Positions 7,218 through 14,996 of a stretch of 64,000 bases of DNA are shown here, one piece after another. A model generated the notes under the pieces. It did no database searches. It was given only the letters and a program-made list of their open reading frames with translations, and was not told the DNA's origin. Positions within the stretch are counted from its first letter, which is position 1, and every line of letters begins with the position of its first letter. The DNA is from Candidatus Segetimicrobium genomatis. Lineage in GTDB: Bacteria; Sysuimicrobiota; Sysuimicrobiia; Sysuimicrobiales; Segetimicrobiaceae. The translations under genes and the position numbers were made by a program. The stretch lies in NCBI GenBank assembly GCA_005882275.1, contig VBAK01000105.1, positions 62,001-126,000 on the forward strand, in the 5' to 3' direction.

Positions 7218-8120
7218 CTAGCCCATTCGAGTCAGCGCAGAGAGCGACTGCAACTCTTCGACGTAGGGCTTCGCCGGATCCGCCGGGATCAGGTTCAAAA
7301 CGACGTGGTCGGCTCCTGCCGCGAAATGGGCGTCCACTCTTGTCCGGATGGATGCGGCGTCGCCCCACGCGACCACGGCATCGAAGAGCCGATCGGACCC
7401 AGCCGAATCGAGTTCCGGGGCAGGCCAGCCGAGCCTCAGCAGATTGTTTCGGTAGTTCTCCATGCGGAGATAGAGCCGTGTATGGCGATCGCCGATCGCC
7501 CGGGCGGTGGCCCGGTCGCCGGCCAGCACCACGGGGAGGTCTGCCGCGAGGAACGGTTCGGGACCCATCTGCTCGCGGATTGCGCGTACGTGGTCGGTGG
7601 TCGTGAAGTAGGGATAGGCGCCGGCGGTGCGCTCGGCCGCGAGCGCCACCATCCTCGGCCCGAGGGTGGCCAGCACGACCGGCGGGAGCGGAGCCTCGGG
7701 ACCGCGCCAGACCGCCGTGCCCATGACCTCGAGGTAGCGACGCATCGTCGTGAGGGGCCGTACGTAGTCGTGTCCCCGGGCGGTGACCAACGGTGCGTGG
7801 CTGACTCCGATGCCGAGGATGAATCGCCTCGGCCACGCCTCGGCGAGAGCGCGGCCGCCCGCCGCCATCGCCTGCGGGTCGCGCGCGTAAAGGTTCGCGA
7901 TTCCGCTTCCGACGACAAGCCGCGACCCGGCGGAGAGATAGATTGCGCCCTGCGCGAACGCCTCGCGCCCGGTCGATTCTCCGTACCAGAGCGTTCCGTA
8001 GCCGAGCCGTTCCATCTCGGCCACGACCTCGCGCTGGACGGCGGCAGGCAGTCCGGAGAGCGCGCCGGCAAAGACTCCAATCCGGCCCGGATGCACATCG
8101 CCCAGCCGCCGCAGGCCCAT
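7218..8120 (-). CDS. LLM-class (luciferase-like) flavin/F420-dependent oxidoreductase
   Basis: 300-aa TIM-barrel protein of the bacterial luciferase-like superfamily: RIGVFAGALSG at the N-terminus, LGYGTLWYGES, a beta-strand/loop with VVGSGIANLYARDP, FILGIGVSHAPLV, and the late GDAASIRTRVDAHFAAGADHV segment with AGADHVVLN. TIGR03620-like members use F420, but the cofactor cannot be decided from sequence alone. I chose ATG 8120 instead of the much longer track ORF because family similarity begins there. A TGCTAGACT box ends only 7 nt upstream, so the mRNA may be leaderless. The reading frame is intact next to decayed DNA. Confidence 0.82.
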   Translation of the reverse strand: MGLRRLGDVHPGRIGVFAGALSGLPAAVQREVVAEMERLGYGTLWYGESTGREAFAQGAIYLSAGSRLVVGSGIANLYARDPQAMAAGGRALAEAWPRRFILGIGVSHAPLVTARGHDYVRPLTTMRRYLEVMGTAVWRGPEAPLPPVVLATLGPRMVALAAERTAGAYPYFTTTDHVRAIREQMGPEPFLAADLPVVLAGDRATARAIGDRHTRLYLRMENYRNNLLRLGWPAPELDSAGSDRLFDAVVAWGDAASIRTRVDAHFAAGADHVVLNLIPADPAKPYVEELQSLSALTRMG

Positions 8121-8127
8121 CACCGAC

Positions 8128-8136
8128 AGTCTAGCA
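8128..8136 (-). promoter_or_regulatory. Extended -10 promoter element of the LLM gene
   Basis: On the minus strand TGC-TAGACT ends 7 nt before ATG 8120, so transcription would begin at or next to the start codon. It matches the TGYTANNAT-type element seen at several other genes in the window. No clear -35 box is visible. Confidence 0.45.
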
Positions 8137-8342
8137 CAGTGGTTCAGCGCCAAGCGTCGTCCCATGAGGGGCGTTGACACATCATGAGCGACGAAGCCGG
8201 GCTGGACGAAGCCCAGGAGAGTCACTGGAGGTCTCGTACGTGCGCAAAGTGGGTACATACGCCGATGCTCCTCGCCGAAATGGTTTTGGCCGGGTCTTTC
8301 CAGGGCATAGTATCGGCGGAGTCTTCTCACGGAGGTGTCGGG

Positions 8343-8708
8343 ATGTATCAACAGGGACAGCCCGCAATCAAGAAGGATACGTGGCTCATCCTCGTCACTG
8401 CGGCAAGCCTGATGATCGCCATCGCGTCTCTCGTCCTCGTCACGCGGACCCGGGCGGAGCTGCGGCAGGGTATCACGACCCATGCCCTCGTGCTGGTCAC
8501 GCCGGAAGGCCGGATGCGGCTCGGTATGCTGCCGGGCAATGCCCTAGGACTACGCATCTACAGTCCCGCCGGGCGGGAGCGCCTGGGGTTGGGCGTGACC
8601 CCCAAGAACTCCGCCGGATTCTCCGTGTACGATGCGAACGGCAGGCCGCGGTTCCACCTCATGTTTTCCGATAAGTCCGGCCGTTCAGATTTCAAAATCG
8701 TGAAGTGA
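8343..8708 (+). CDS. Small membrane-anchored protein of unknown function
   Basis: 121 aa from ATG 8343, with GGAGGTGT 5-8 nt upstream fixing the start against the longer track ORF. A single transmembrane helix (TWLILVTAASLMIAIASLVLV, about residues 13-33) is followed by about 85 residues with three similar strand-rich steps: VLVTPEGRMRLGML, LRIYSPAGRERLGLGV and FSVYDANGRPRFHLMF. This repeating x-V/Y-x-P/A-x-G-R pattern suggests a small beta-sheet or propeller-like domain outside the membrane. I do not recognise the family. It lies 281 nt upstream of the kinase triad on the same strand, but a GC-rich hairpin (8715-8739) separates them, so a shared operon is unproven. Confidence 0.7.
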   Translation: MYQQGQPAIKKDTWLILVTAASLMIAIASLVLVTRTRAELRQGITTHALVLVTPEGRMRLGMLPGNALGLRIYSPAGRERLGLGVTPKNSAGFSVYDANGRPRFHLMFSDKSGRSDFKIVK

Positions 8709-8714
8709 GGCACC

Positions 8715-8739
8715 GCCCCGGCCGGCGGCCGGTCGGGGC
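8715..8739 (+). terminator. GC-rich hairpin downstream of the small membrane protein
   Basis: GCCCCGGCCGG pairs with CCGGTCGGGGC (one G-U) around a 3-nt loop, starting 7 nt after the stop codon. There is no T-tract, so it may be a weak or factor-assisted terminator. The following 250 nt, to the kinase start, hold no recognisable gene. Confidence 0.45.
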
Positions 8740-8989
8740 TCGGACACTGCTCCGCTGACATTTATAGAGGGGGAGTCCCTCCGCCGGGGCCGCGCGCCTC
8801 GGCGGTACATCGATCTGGCGCCGCTGCGATAACATCTCCGCCGCGAATATTTGCCCGCCAACTGGCGGGCGTGCCTGCCGCACGCCCCGTTCTCTGTCCG
8901 ATCCTCCCGCAGTTTGGGCATTGAAACTACTGGAACGGCGGTCCCGGCAGTGCGTCTGGCGACAATTCGGCAGTGTTGAGCGGAGGTTC

Positions 8990-10801
8990 ATGCTTCTTCC
9001 CAGAGGCGACGAATACGTCGCTGCGGTTCAAAACCCGCGCACCGCTTTCGGCGACGTTGAGCTGAGAGACTGCGCTCCTGAGAGCGATCAGTTCGGCATC
9101 CCCAAGCCCTACTCCGGCGGCTTTACGGCGACGTTCCATCTGACGCATCAATCTCAGGAGTGGGCCGTCCGGTGCTTCACGCGGACCATCTCCGATCTCC
9201 AGGAGCGGTACGCGGCCATCGATCACTTCCTGGCGAGGAATACCGAACGATGCTTTGTCGGGACGTTTTACCTCTCGAAAGGGATTCGGATTGCGGCTCA
9301 ATGGTATCCGATCATCAAGATGCAGTGGGTCAAGGGTGAGACCCTGAACGCCTTTATCGGGAAGAACATCGGGGATGCCGGACGCATCAAAAAGCTCGTC
9401 CCGGAATTCCGCGGCCTGGTCCAACGGCTTCAACACCTCAAGATCGCTCACGGTGATCTACAACACGGAAACATCGTGGTCAGCGACGGGAAACTGGTGC
9501 TCATCGACTACGACGGCATGTTTCTCCCGAAACTCGCGCGCCTGAGGACCAATGAAATTGGCCATCCGAATTATCAGCATCCGGGGCGGAACGCGGCCTA
9601 CTATGATGCGTCCGTCGACCATTTTTCGTCGATCGTCATCTACCTGGGGCTGCGGGCGATCTCGGAGGCTCCAAAGCTGTGGGGCAAGTACGATGACAGC
9701 GAGAATATCCTCTTTCGCGCGGAAGATTTCGTCGACCTCGCGCGGTCGGCCGTGCTTCGGGAGCTGTCCGCGCTCCCCGCGCTCTCCTCGGATGTCGAGA
9801 AGTTTCAGGGCGTCTGCAAACTGCCGTTTTCCGAGGTCCCGGACCTTGAAACATTCATCGCGGGGCGTTTTCAGCATCCGGAAGGGGCGGGTTCCCACGC
9901 GGCCGCGGCCTCGGCCGCGCCGAAAGCGGCGCCGCCCCCCGCCGGGCCAAAGACCGTCCCGCCTCCGGCTCCAGCACGAGCGGTGGCGGTCTCGGCCCCG
10001 CCAAAGGGTGTCCCGCCCTCGGCCGGCCCGGGGGGCCAGAACGCTCTCCTCGACGGGTCGGACGTCGAGCTGCTCAGGAGGCACGTTGGTCAGCGTGTCG
10101 ACGTCGTGGGGTCCGTGGCGTACTATCACGTGTCTGGGAAAGGATTCAGCCGTCCCCTCGTTCTGCTCAACTTCGGCGCCTATCCCGATCATACGTTCAC
10201 GCTTGTGCTCAGGGATCGCGCGCTGAAAGCATTCCGGAGCAGCGGGGTGGACCCCCAAGTCCTCGTCGGCAAGCGGATCAAGGTGTCGGGCGTCATGGCA
10301 AGTTACAAAGGCAAACCGCAGATGGAGGTCGAGGGGCCCGCGCAGATTCAGGTGCTCGGGGGAGGGATGGCGGCGCAGACGTTGGTGAGCCGTCCGGCTG
10401 CCGCGCCCGTCTCGGGTTCCCATCAGCAGGCGGGCTCCGGCTCGCCCGAATCGGTGTTCGACAGGCTGTACGGGGGGCGAGCGGTCTCACCGGATGCTGC
10501 GAAAGCGGCGCCCACGCACACTCTACCGCCGAGGCCGGCGAAGGCCCCGCCCGTCCACACTCCCACGCCGAGGCCGGCGAAGGCCCCACCGGCCCGCGCT
10601 CCCGCCCCGAGGCCGGCGAAGGCCCCACCGGCCCGCGCGTCCGCCCCGAGGCCGGCGAAGACGGCCGCCCGTCAGGCGCCTCGCGCGGACCGGACCCGCA
10701 AGAAGATCCCGGGCGTTCTGGTGGGCATCTTCGTGGTGGTGGTGCTGGGCGTGATCGGGTGGGCCATTTGGGCATTGGTGAGCGTTACCGGGGGGTTTTG
10801 A
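8990..10801 (+). CDS. Membrane-anchored Ser/Thr protein kinase of TerY-P/YegI type with OB-fold domain
   Basis: 603 aa from ATG 8990, chosen because GGAGG lies 6 nt upstream; the track start TTG 8921 lacks one. Residues 1-290 are a kinase-like domain: WAVRCFTR (an Arg at the usual beta-3 Lys position), HGDLQHGN (catalytic loop, Asp about 156) and LIDYDGMF (metal-binding Asp about 173). A Pro/Ala-rich linker follows. At about 352-456 lies an OB-fold-like domain (VGQRVDVVGSVAYYHVSGKG ... GKRIKVSGVM). Then come 14-residue PRPAKAPP repeats (about 514-558) and one transmembrane helix (VLVGIFVVVVLGVIGWAIWA) at the C-terminus. Together with the downstream VWA and PP2C genes this forms the kinase-VWA-phosphatase triad known from E. 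coli yegI-yegK-yegL and Ter-linked stress islands. Substrates are unknown. Confidence 0.85.
   Translation: MLLPRGDEYVAAVQNPRTAFGDVELRDCAPESDQFGIPKPYSGGFTATFHLTHQSQEWAVRCFTRTISDLQERYAAIDHFLARNTERCFVGTFYLSKGIRIAAQWYPIIKMQWVKGETLNAFIGKNIGDAGRIKKLVPEFRGLVQRLQHLKIAHGDLQHGNIVVSDGKLVLIDYDGMFLPKLARLRTNEIGHPNYQHPGRNAAYYDASVDHFSSIVIYLGLRAISEAPKLWGKYDDSENILFRAEDFVDLARSAVLRELSALPALSSDVEKFQGVCKLPFSEVPDLETFIAGRFQHPEGAGSHAAAASAAPKAAPPPAGPKTVPPPAPARAVAVSAPPKGVPPSAGPGGQNALLDGSDVELLRRHVGQRVDVVGSVAYYHVSGKGFSRPLVLLNFGAYPDHTFTLVLRDRALKAFRSSGVDPQVLVGKRIKVSGVMASYKGKPQMEVEGPAQIQVLGGGMAAQTLVSRPAAAPVSGSHQQAGSGSPESVFDRLYGGRAVSPDAAKAAPTHTLPPRPAKAPPVHTPTPRPAKAPPARAPAPRPAKAPPARASAPRPAKTAARQAPRADRTRKKIPGVLVGIFVVVVLGVIGWAIWALVSVTGGF
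10529..10663 (+). repeat. 42-bp tandem repeat encoding Pro-Ala-Lys repeats
   Basis: About three copies of a 42-bp unit encoding PRPAKAPPxxxxxP inside the kinase gene, between the OB-fold and the membrane helix. The Lys/Pro-rich tract would be an extended, basic spacer. The copies are nearly identical at DNA level, implying recent expansion or ongoing homogenisation. Confidence 0.8.
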
Positions 10802-10834
10802 GCCGGTGCAGACCGTCCACCGGGGACCCACGAA

Positions 10835-10854
10835 GGCGGCTCAGCAGAGCCGCC
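10835..10854 (+). terminator. Hairpin between kinase and VWA genes
   Basis: GGCGGCTC - AGCA - GAGCCGCC is a perfect 8-bp stem with a 4-nt loop, 33 nt after the kinase stop and 90 nt before the VWA start. Lacking a T-tract, it could be an intercistronic stabiliser or attenuator that sets kinase-to-VWA ratios, not a full terminator. Confidence 0.4.
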
Positions 10855-10944
10855 GCGGGGCATGACTGAATGTGCGGTCGGACACTGGGAGGCCGGCGCC
10901 TCTCATGAGCAACAGGGGTGCGCCACACAAAGGAGGCGGTGAGG

Positions 10945-11781
10945 ATGTCGTACACAGCCGAAATCAGCCGCAAGAACCCGTCATGCTTTCTGTTCCTGAT
11001 CGACCGATCCGGTTCCATGGCCGATCCCTTCGGGGAAGACTCGAAGAAACGGAAAGCCGATCAAGTCTCGGACGTGATCAATCGACTCCTGCAGAACCTC
11101 ATCATCAAGTGCGCGAAGCAGGAAGGCGTGCGTGACTACTACCACATCGGCGTGATCGGGTACGGAATGCAGGTGGGCCCCGCCTTCGCCGGCGCGCTCG
11201 CCGGGAAGGACTTGGTGCCCATCAGCGAAGTCGCGAACACCCCCGCCCGAATCGAGACGCGCAGCAAGAAAGGCGACGATGGGGCGGGCGGCGTCACGGA
11301 TCAAACCGTGAAGTTCCCCATTTGGTTTGATCCCGTGGCTCACGGCGGGACGCCGATGTGTAAGGCACTGACGCAGGCGCAGTCGATGATGCAGGGGTGG
11401 ACGAGCGAGCATCCGCACGGGTTTCCCCCGGTGGTCATCAACATCAGCGACGGAGAACCGACCGACGGCGACCCCAGCGCCCCGGCCGAATCCTTGACGC
11501 AGATATCCTCAAGCGACGGAAACCTCCTCTTCTTCAACGTGCACATCTCCTCCCACGCGGCGTCGTCCGTCCTGTTTCCCGACAACGACGAGACGCTGCC
11601 GGACGATCACGCGCGCCTGCTGTTCAACATGTCCAGCCGCCTGCCCGAATTCCTGCGAACGTTCGTGCAGCAGGAAGGCATTGCCGTGTCCGAGAACACG
11701 CGCGGGTTTGCCTTTCAGGCGGATCTGGTGACCCTGATCAAGTTCCTGGATATCGGCACGCGACCGAGCAATATGCGGTAG
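10945..11781 (+). CDS. VWA-domain protein, TerY/YegL-like
   Basis: 278 aa from ATG 10945, with AAAGGAGGCGGTGAGG just upstream; the track start at 10918 is less likely. The protein is one von Willebrand A domain with a complete metal-ion-dependent adhesion site: DRSGSM (about residue 20), GGTPM (Thr) and NISDGEPTDGD (Asp). Helices are polar and there is no signal peptide, so it is cytoplasmic. TerY-like VWA proteins pair with a PP2C phosphatase and a kinase in conserved triads and are thought to scaffold metal- or stress-dependent complexes. The PP2C gene begins 20 nt downstream and the kinase lies upstream, so all three parts are present in one direction. Confidence 0.88.
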   Translation: MSYTAEISRKNPSCFLFLIDRSGSMADPFGEDSKKRKADQVSDVINRLLQNLIIKCAKQEGVRDYYHIGVIGYGMQVGPAFAGALAGKDLVPISEVANTPARIETRSKKGDDGAGGVTDQTVKFPIWFDPVAHGGTPMCKALTQAQSMMQGWTSEHPHGFPPVVINISDGEPTDGDPSAPAESLTQISSSDGNLLFFNVHISSHAASSVLFPDNDETLPDDHARLLFNMSSRLPEFLRTFVQQEGIAVSENTRGFAFQADLVTLIKFLDIGTRPSNMR

Positions 11782-11801
11782 GGGATGGCGTCCACAGGGA
11801 C

Positions 11802-12611
11802 ATGGAGGCGCTGCTGACCCTTCTGCGGCTGCAGAAGGCGGGGAATGCGGAAGCGGAGTATGAAGACGCCTCGTGTCCGGACGAGAATGGGAGACGAGAG
11901 GGCGCCGAGCTGCGCTTTGCCATTGCGGACGGCGCCAGCGAGGGCATGTTGAGCGGCGCATGGGCGAGAGTCCTGGTGGAGCTGCACTGCCGGTTTGACT
12001 GGATGGGTGGCTCAGTTGAGCAGTTTCTCGAGAGCGCGTATGGAGACTGGCAATCGTTTACGTCGGAGTACCTCCGCGGCCGGGAAACGCGGAACTCTCC
12101 GGTGCAGTGGTACGAGGAGCCCGGATTCGAGGTAGGAGCGTTTTCCACCCTCCTCGGATTGACCCTCACCGGCCGCTCCCAGGACCGGTCCGGCGCATGG
12201 ACGGCCGTCGCCGTGGGCGACAGCTGCCTCTTCCAGGTCAGGGGCGGCGCCCTGCTGAGGAAATTCCCCCTCGAGCAGTCCGCCGATTTCAATAATCGTC
12301 CGGTGCTCCTTGCCAGCAAGCCGGCGCACAACGGACAGGCCATCGGCGCCGTGAGACGGATGTCCGGGACGTTCGAGCCCGGGGATGTCTTTTACCTCAT
12401 GACCGACGCGCTGGCGCGGTGGGCGTTGGGGGAAGACGAAGAGGGCAGGAATCCATGGACGGTCCTCCGGGACCACGCCACACGCGATGGTCCGGCGTTC
12501 GGCGCGTGGATCGCGGCGTTGCGAAACGACCGGGAATTGCGCAATGACGACGTGACGGTCCTCCGGATCGACCTGCCCGGACGCGAGCCGGACCGGTCCC
12601 CGTCGGCCTAG
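11802..12611 (+). CDS. PP2C-family (PPM) protein phosphatase
   Basis: 269 aa from ATG 11802, 20 nt after the VWA stop, with a weak CAGGGA ribosome-binding site; the long track ORF start lies inside the VWA gene. PPM motifs are FAIADGASEG (metal-binding Asp, about residue 44), VAVGDSCLFQVRGG, FYLMTDALARWAL and the C-terminal NDDVTVLRIDL. The usual DGxG is DGAS and the TDG motif is TDA, as in the divergent YegK-like branch, so activity should be checked. Its likely role is to oppose the triad's own kinase. The stop shares CTAG with the convergent molybdoenzyme gene. Confidence 0.85.
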   Translation: MEALLTLLRLQKAGNAEAEYEDASCPDENGRREGAELRFAIADGASEGMLSGAWARVLVELHCRFDWMGGSVEQFLESAYGDWQSFTSEYLRGRETRNSPVQWYEEPGFEVGAFSTLLGLTLTGRSQDRSGAWTAVAVGDSCLFQVRGGALLRKFPLEQSADFNNRPVLLASKPAHNGQAIGAVRRMSGTFEPGDVFYLMTDALARWALGEDEEGRNPWTVLRDHATRDGPAFGAWIAALRNDRELRNDDVTVLRIDLPGREPDRSPSA

Positions 12612-14644
12612 CCGCGCTCCACCTCCACCATCGCATCGAAGGCGGCCTGGCCGGCGGAGAAGTCGAAGGTGTCCACCGCCTCGTCGGGAATCGCAGGGCG
12701 CCCCGAGGTGAGGCGGTTCAGCCCTGTCCAGCCGTCGCGCATCCACACGGTCCCGGGCGGGATGCGGCCGGTGACGTGCGCGCGCGCCCGGAACTCACCC
12801 CGGTCGTTGAAGATGCGGATCGGCGCGCCATCCTCCAGGCCCCGCGCCGCGGCATCCGCCGGCGAGATCCACAGCCTCGGCTCCGGGTCGAGCCGCGCGA
12901 GCGTGGGGAGCGCCCGACCGTGGTCGTAGAACCCATGAAACTGGGTCAGCGTCCTGCCCTGGCGGAAGCTCAACGGGTAACGGTCGGATCCGGGCAGCGG
13001 CACGTACACCGGGAGGGCCGGAAGCCCGAGAGACTTCGCGCGCTCAGAGTAGAACTCGACCTTGCCCGAGGGCGTGGGGAAGACGCGGTCCGGGTGGGCG
13101 ACGTGGGAAACGCGCAGCGCGCGCATCCCGCCCTCGGCGCGCAGCGCGGCGACGGTCGCGCGGCCGGTGGCCGGATGATCGAGGATCGCGTCGATCGGCC
13201 CCTCGTCGGTCTCCCACGGGAAGAAGTCGACGAGGCCCAGACGGCGTCCCAACTCCTGGAGCATCCACGAGAGCGACCTCGCTTCGCCGGGCGCGTCGAG
13301 GATCTTCGGCATCAGGTAGAGGTGGGTGTTGGTGCTTTTGCAGCCCAGCTCTTCGAGCCACGCGGTCGCGGGGAGGACCACGTCGGCACAGCGGCGGGCG
13401 GTGTCGTTCATGAAGAGGTCGTGCGTGACGACGAGGTCGGTCCGGGCCAGCCCCGCGGCCACATGCTCGGCGTCGGCGAAGGACGAGAGCATGTCGGTGC
13501 CGAGGAGGAAGAGGACGCGGACGCTGCCGTCCCGCAGGGCCTCGGTGATCCGGGGCATCTGGTTTGGGAGGTAGCGGCCCGGCGGCCGGCGCGCCGCGGC
13601 GGCGATGTTCCCCAGCGCCTGGCCGTGACTCGCGCCCCCGTGGCGCGGGCCGAGGCCCCCGCCGGGAACGCCGAGATTCCCCGTGAGCGCGGGCAGGCAC
13701 GCGACGGCCCGGGCGCCCTGCCAGCCGTTGGCGCCTTTGTGCATCGAGCTGCCCCCGAGCAGGATCATCGCGGGCCGCGTCGTGGCGTAGCGGCGGGCGA
13801 GCGCCGCGATCCGATCGGCCGCGAGCCCGGTCTCTCGCGCCGCCTGCTCGATGGGATACGCCCGCACGTGCTCGGCCAGCCGATCGAAGCCGACCGTGTG
13901 CGCGTCAACGAACCCGCGGTCATACAGCCCCTCGCCGACGATCACGTGCATGAGCGCGAGGGCGAGCGCGGCGTCCGTCCCGGGCCGGATCACCAGCACC
14001 TCGTCCGACTGCGCCGCCGCCTCGGTGCGGCGTACGTCGATCGTGACGACCCAGGCGCCGCGCCGCTTCGCCGCGGAGAGATGGCGGCCGGTGTTTGGCT
14101 GGCTGGCCAGGTTTGCCCCCCAGAGCAGGATCAGGTTGGCATGCGCGCCCATGTCCTCTTTGGTGTTCGTCTCGAGGGGACCCGTCAGCCCGATCCCGAA
14201 GCCCCCGAGGCCCCAGCAGATCATCGCCGGGTGCCACCACTGGCAGCCGTAGAGATTGGCAAAGCGACGCAGGAGCTGAGAGGCGATGCGCGTCCCGTAG
14301 TTGTTGGCGAAATGACCGTGGCCCTGCCAGACGCCCACCGCTTCCCGTCCGGCCGTCCGCATCCGCGCCACGACGAGGTCGAGCGCCTCCCCCCAGCTCG
14401 CCCGACGCCAGGCGTCGTCCGTTCTCCGGTCACGGACCAGCGGGAAGAGCAGCCGCTTCGGATTTCCGATGATCTCCCGCGAGGCCTGCCCGCGGAGGCA
14501 GAGGAAGCCTTGGCTGTCCGGGTTGTCGGGATCGCCCTTCACGCCGACGAGCCGCCCGTCCTCCACGTCCACCAGCATCCCGCAGAGCGTCGGGTGGCAG
14601 TTCATGGGGCACATCGTCCGGATCGTGCGGCGCGCGGAGCTCAT
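12608..14644 (-). CDS. Molybdopterin oxidoreductase, DMSO-reductase superfamily, with [4Fe-4S] site
   Basis: 678 aa, close to the size of the smaller single-subunit members. The N-terminus has a CPMNCHPTLC cluster and a fourth Cys in GFLCLRG, together binding one [4Fe-4S]. The molybdopterin domains follow: ILLWGANLASQPN, VVTIDVRRTEAAAQSD, RPGTDAALALALMHV, the central LPALTGNLGVPGGG, and the C-terminal cap with RQGRTLTQFHG and IRIFNDRGEF. MICWG near residue 143 could supply a Cys ligand to Mo, as in formate dehydrogenase- or nitrate reductase-like enzymes. There is no Tat signal, so it is cytoplasmic, and no electron-transfer subunit is adjacent. The substrate cannot be assigned. The gene diverges from the sulfite-oxidase-like gene. 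Confidence 0.85.
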   Translation of the reverse strand: MSSARRTIRTMCPMNCHPTLCGMLVDVEDGRLVGVKGDPDNPDSQGFLCLRGQASREIIGNPKRLLFPLVRDRRTDDAWRRASWGEALDLVVARMRTAGREAVGVWQGHGHFANNYGTRIASQLLRRFANLYGCQWWHPAMICWGLGGFGIGLTGPLETNTKEDMGAHANLILLWGANLASQPNTGRHLSAAKRRGAWVVTIDVRRTEAAAQSDEVLVIRPGTDAALALALMHVIVGEGLYDRGFVDAHTVGFDRLAEHVRAYPIEQAARETGLAADRIAALARRYATTRPAMILLGGSSMHKGANGWQGARAVACLPALTGNLGVPGGGLGPRHGGASHGQALGNIAAAARRPPGRYLPNQMPRITEALRDGSVRVLFLLGTDMLSSFADAEHVAAGLARTDLVVTHDLFMNDTARRCADVVLPATAWLEELGCKSTNTHLYLMPKILDAPGEARSLSWMLQELGRRLGLVDFFPWETDEGPIDAILDHPATGRATVAALRAEGGMRALRVSHVAHPDRVFPTPSGKVEFYSERAKSLGLPALPVYVPLPGSDRYPLSFRQGRTLTQFHGFYDHGRALPTLARLDPEPRLWISPADAAARGLEDGAPIRIFNDRGEFRARAHVTGRIPPGTVWMRDGWTGLNRLTSGRPAIPDEAVDTFDFSAGQAAFDAMVEVERG

Positions 14645-14832
14645 GAGGTTCTCCGTTCAGGCCCCCGTTGCCGGCTTCGGTCACCAGGGGGGACGTCAAC
14701 GGAGAGTTCCGGTTTGGTGCGCGCACTCCTCCCATGAAGCGCGCCGGCAGCGCTTCCTCGAGGCGCCCCCGGGTCCTGACCGGCCCGTCCGTGCGGCGCT
14801 CCCAATCGCGGACAGAAGGGTCCTGCCGCCCC

Positions 14833-14845
14833 CGTTATTTTAGGG
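14833..14845. other. Short palindrome in the 352-bp divergent intergenic region
   Basis: GGGGAA-T-TTCCCC is a perfect inverted repeat between the two divergent molybdoenzyme genes (14645-14996). The rest of the gap holds the promoter described separately and no gene. It might be an operator; nothing proves that. Confidence 0.3.
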
Positions 14846-14876
14846 GAATTTCCCCGGCAGAAGCCACCGCCAGCCC

Positions 14877-14906
14877 TTGCCTTACAAGCAGTTCGTAGGA
14901 TATGAT
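14877..14906 (+). promoter_or_regulatory. Candidate promoter of the sulfite oxidase-cupredoxin pair
   Basis: TTGCCT (14877-14882) and TATGAT (14901-14906) are spaced by 18 nt, about 90 nt before the start codon. It is the only AT-rich promoter-like stretch in the gap. Confidence 0.45.
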
Positions 14907-14996
14907 AGATATTTAGGTGGCTCGTCTTGCGTGGAGGAGGCCGAGGGCCGAGTTCCTCGCGAGCCCGCCACGCGTTGACGCTCAGGGAGGTTCGTG

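Noticed and set aside
5057-8000. attL/attR direct repeats flanking a tRNA-Val island
   Set aside because: I looked for a second copy of the tRNA 3' end within the next few kb and saw none; no integrase or transposase gene is present either.
8921-8989. Upstream TTG start for the kinase
   Set aside because: GGAGG at the proper distance marks ATG 8990, and the extra 23 residues show no family similarity.
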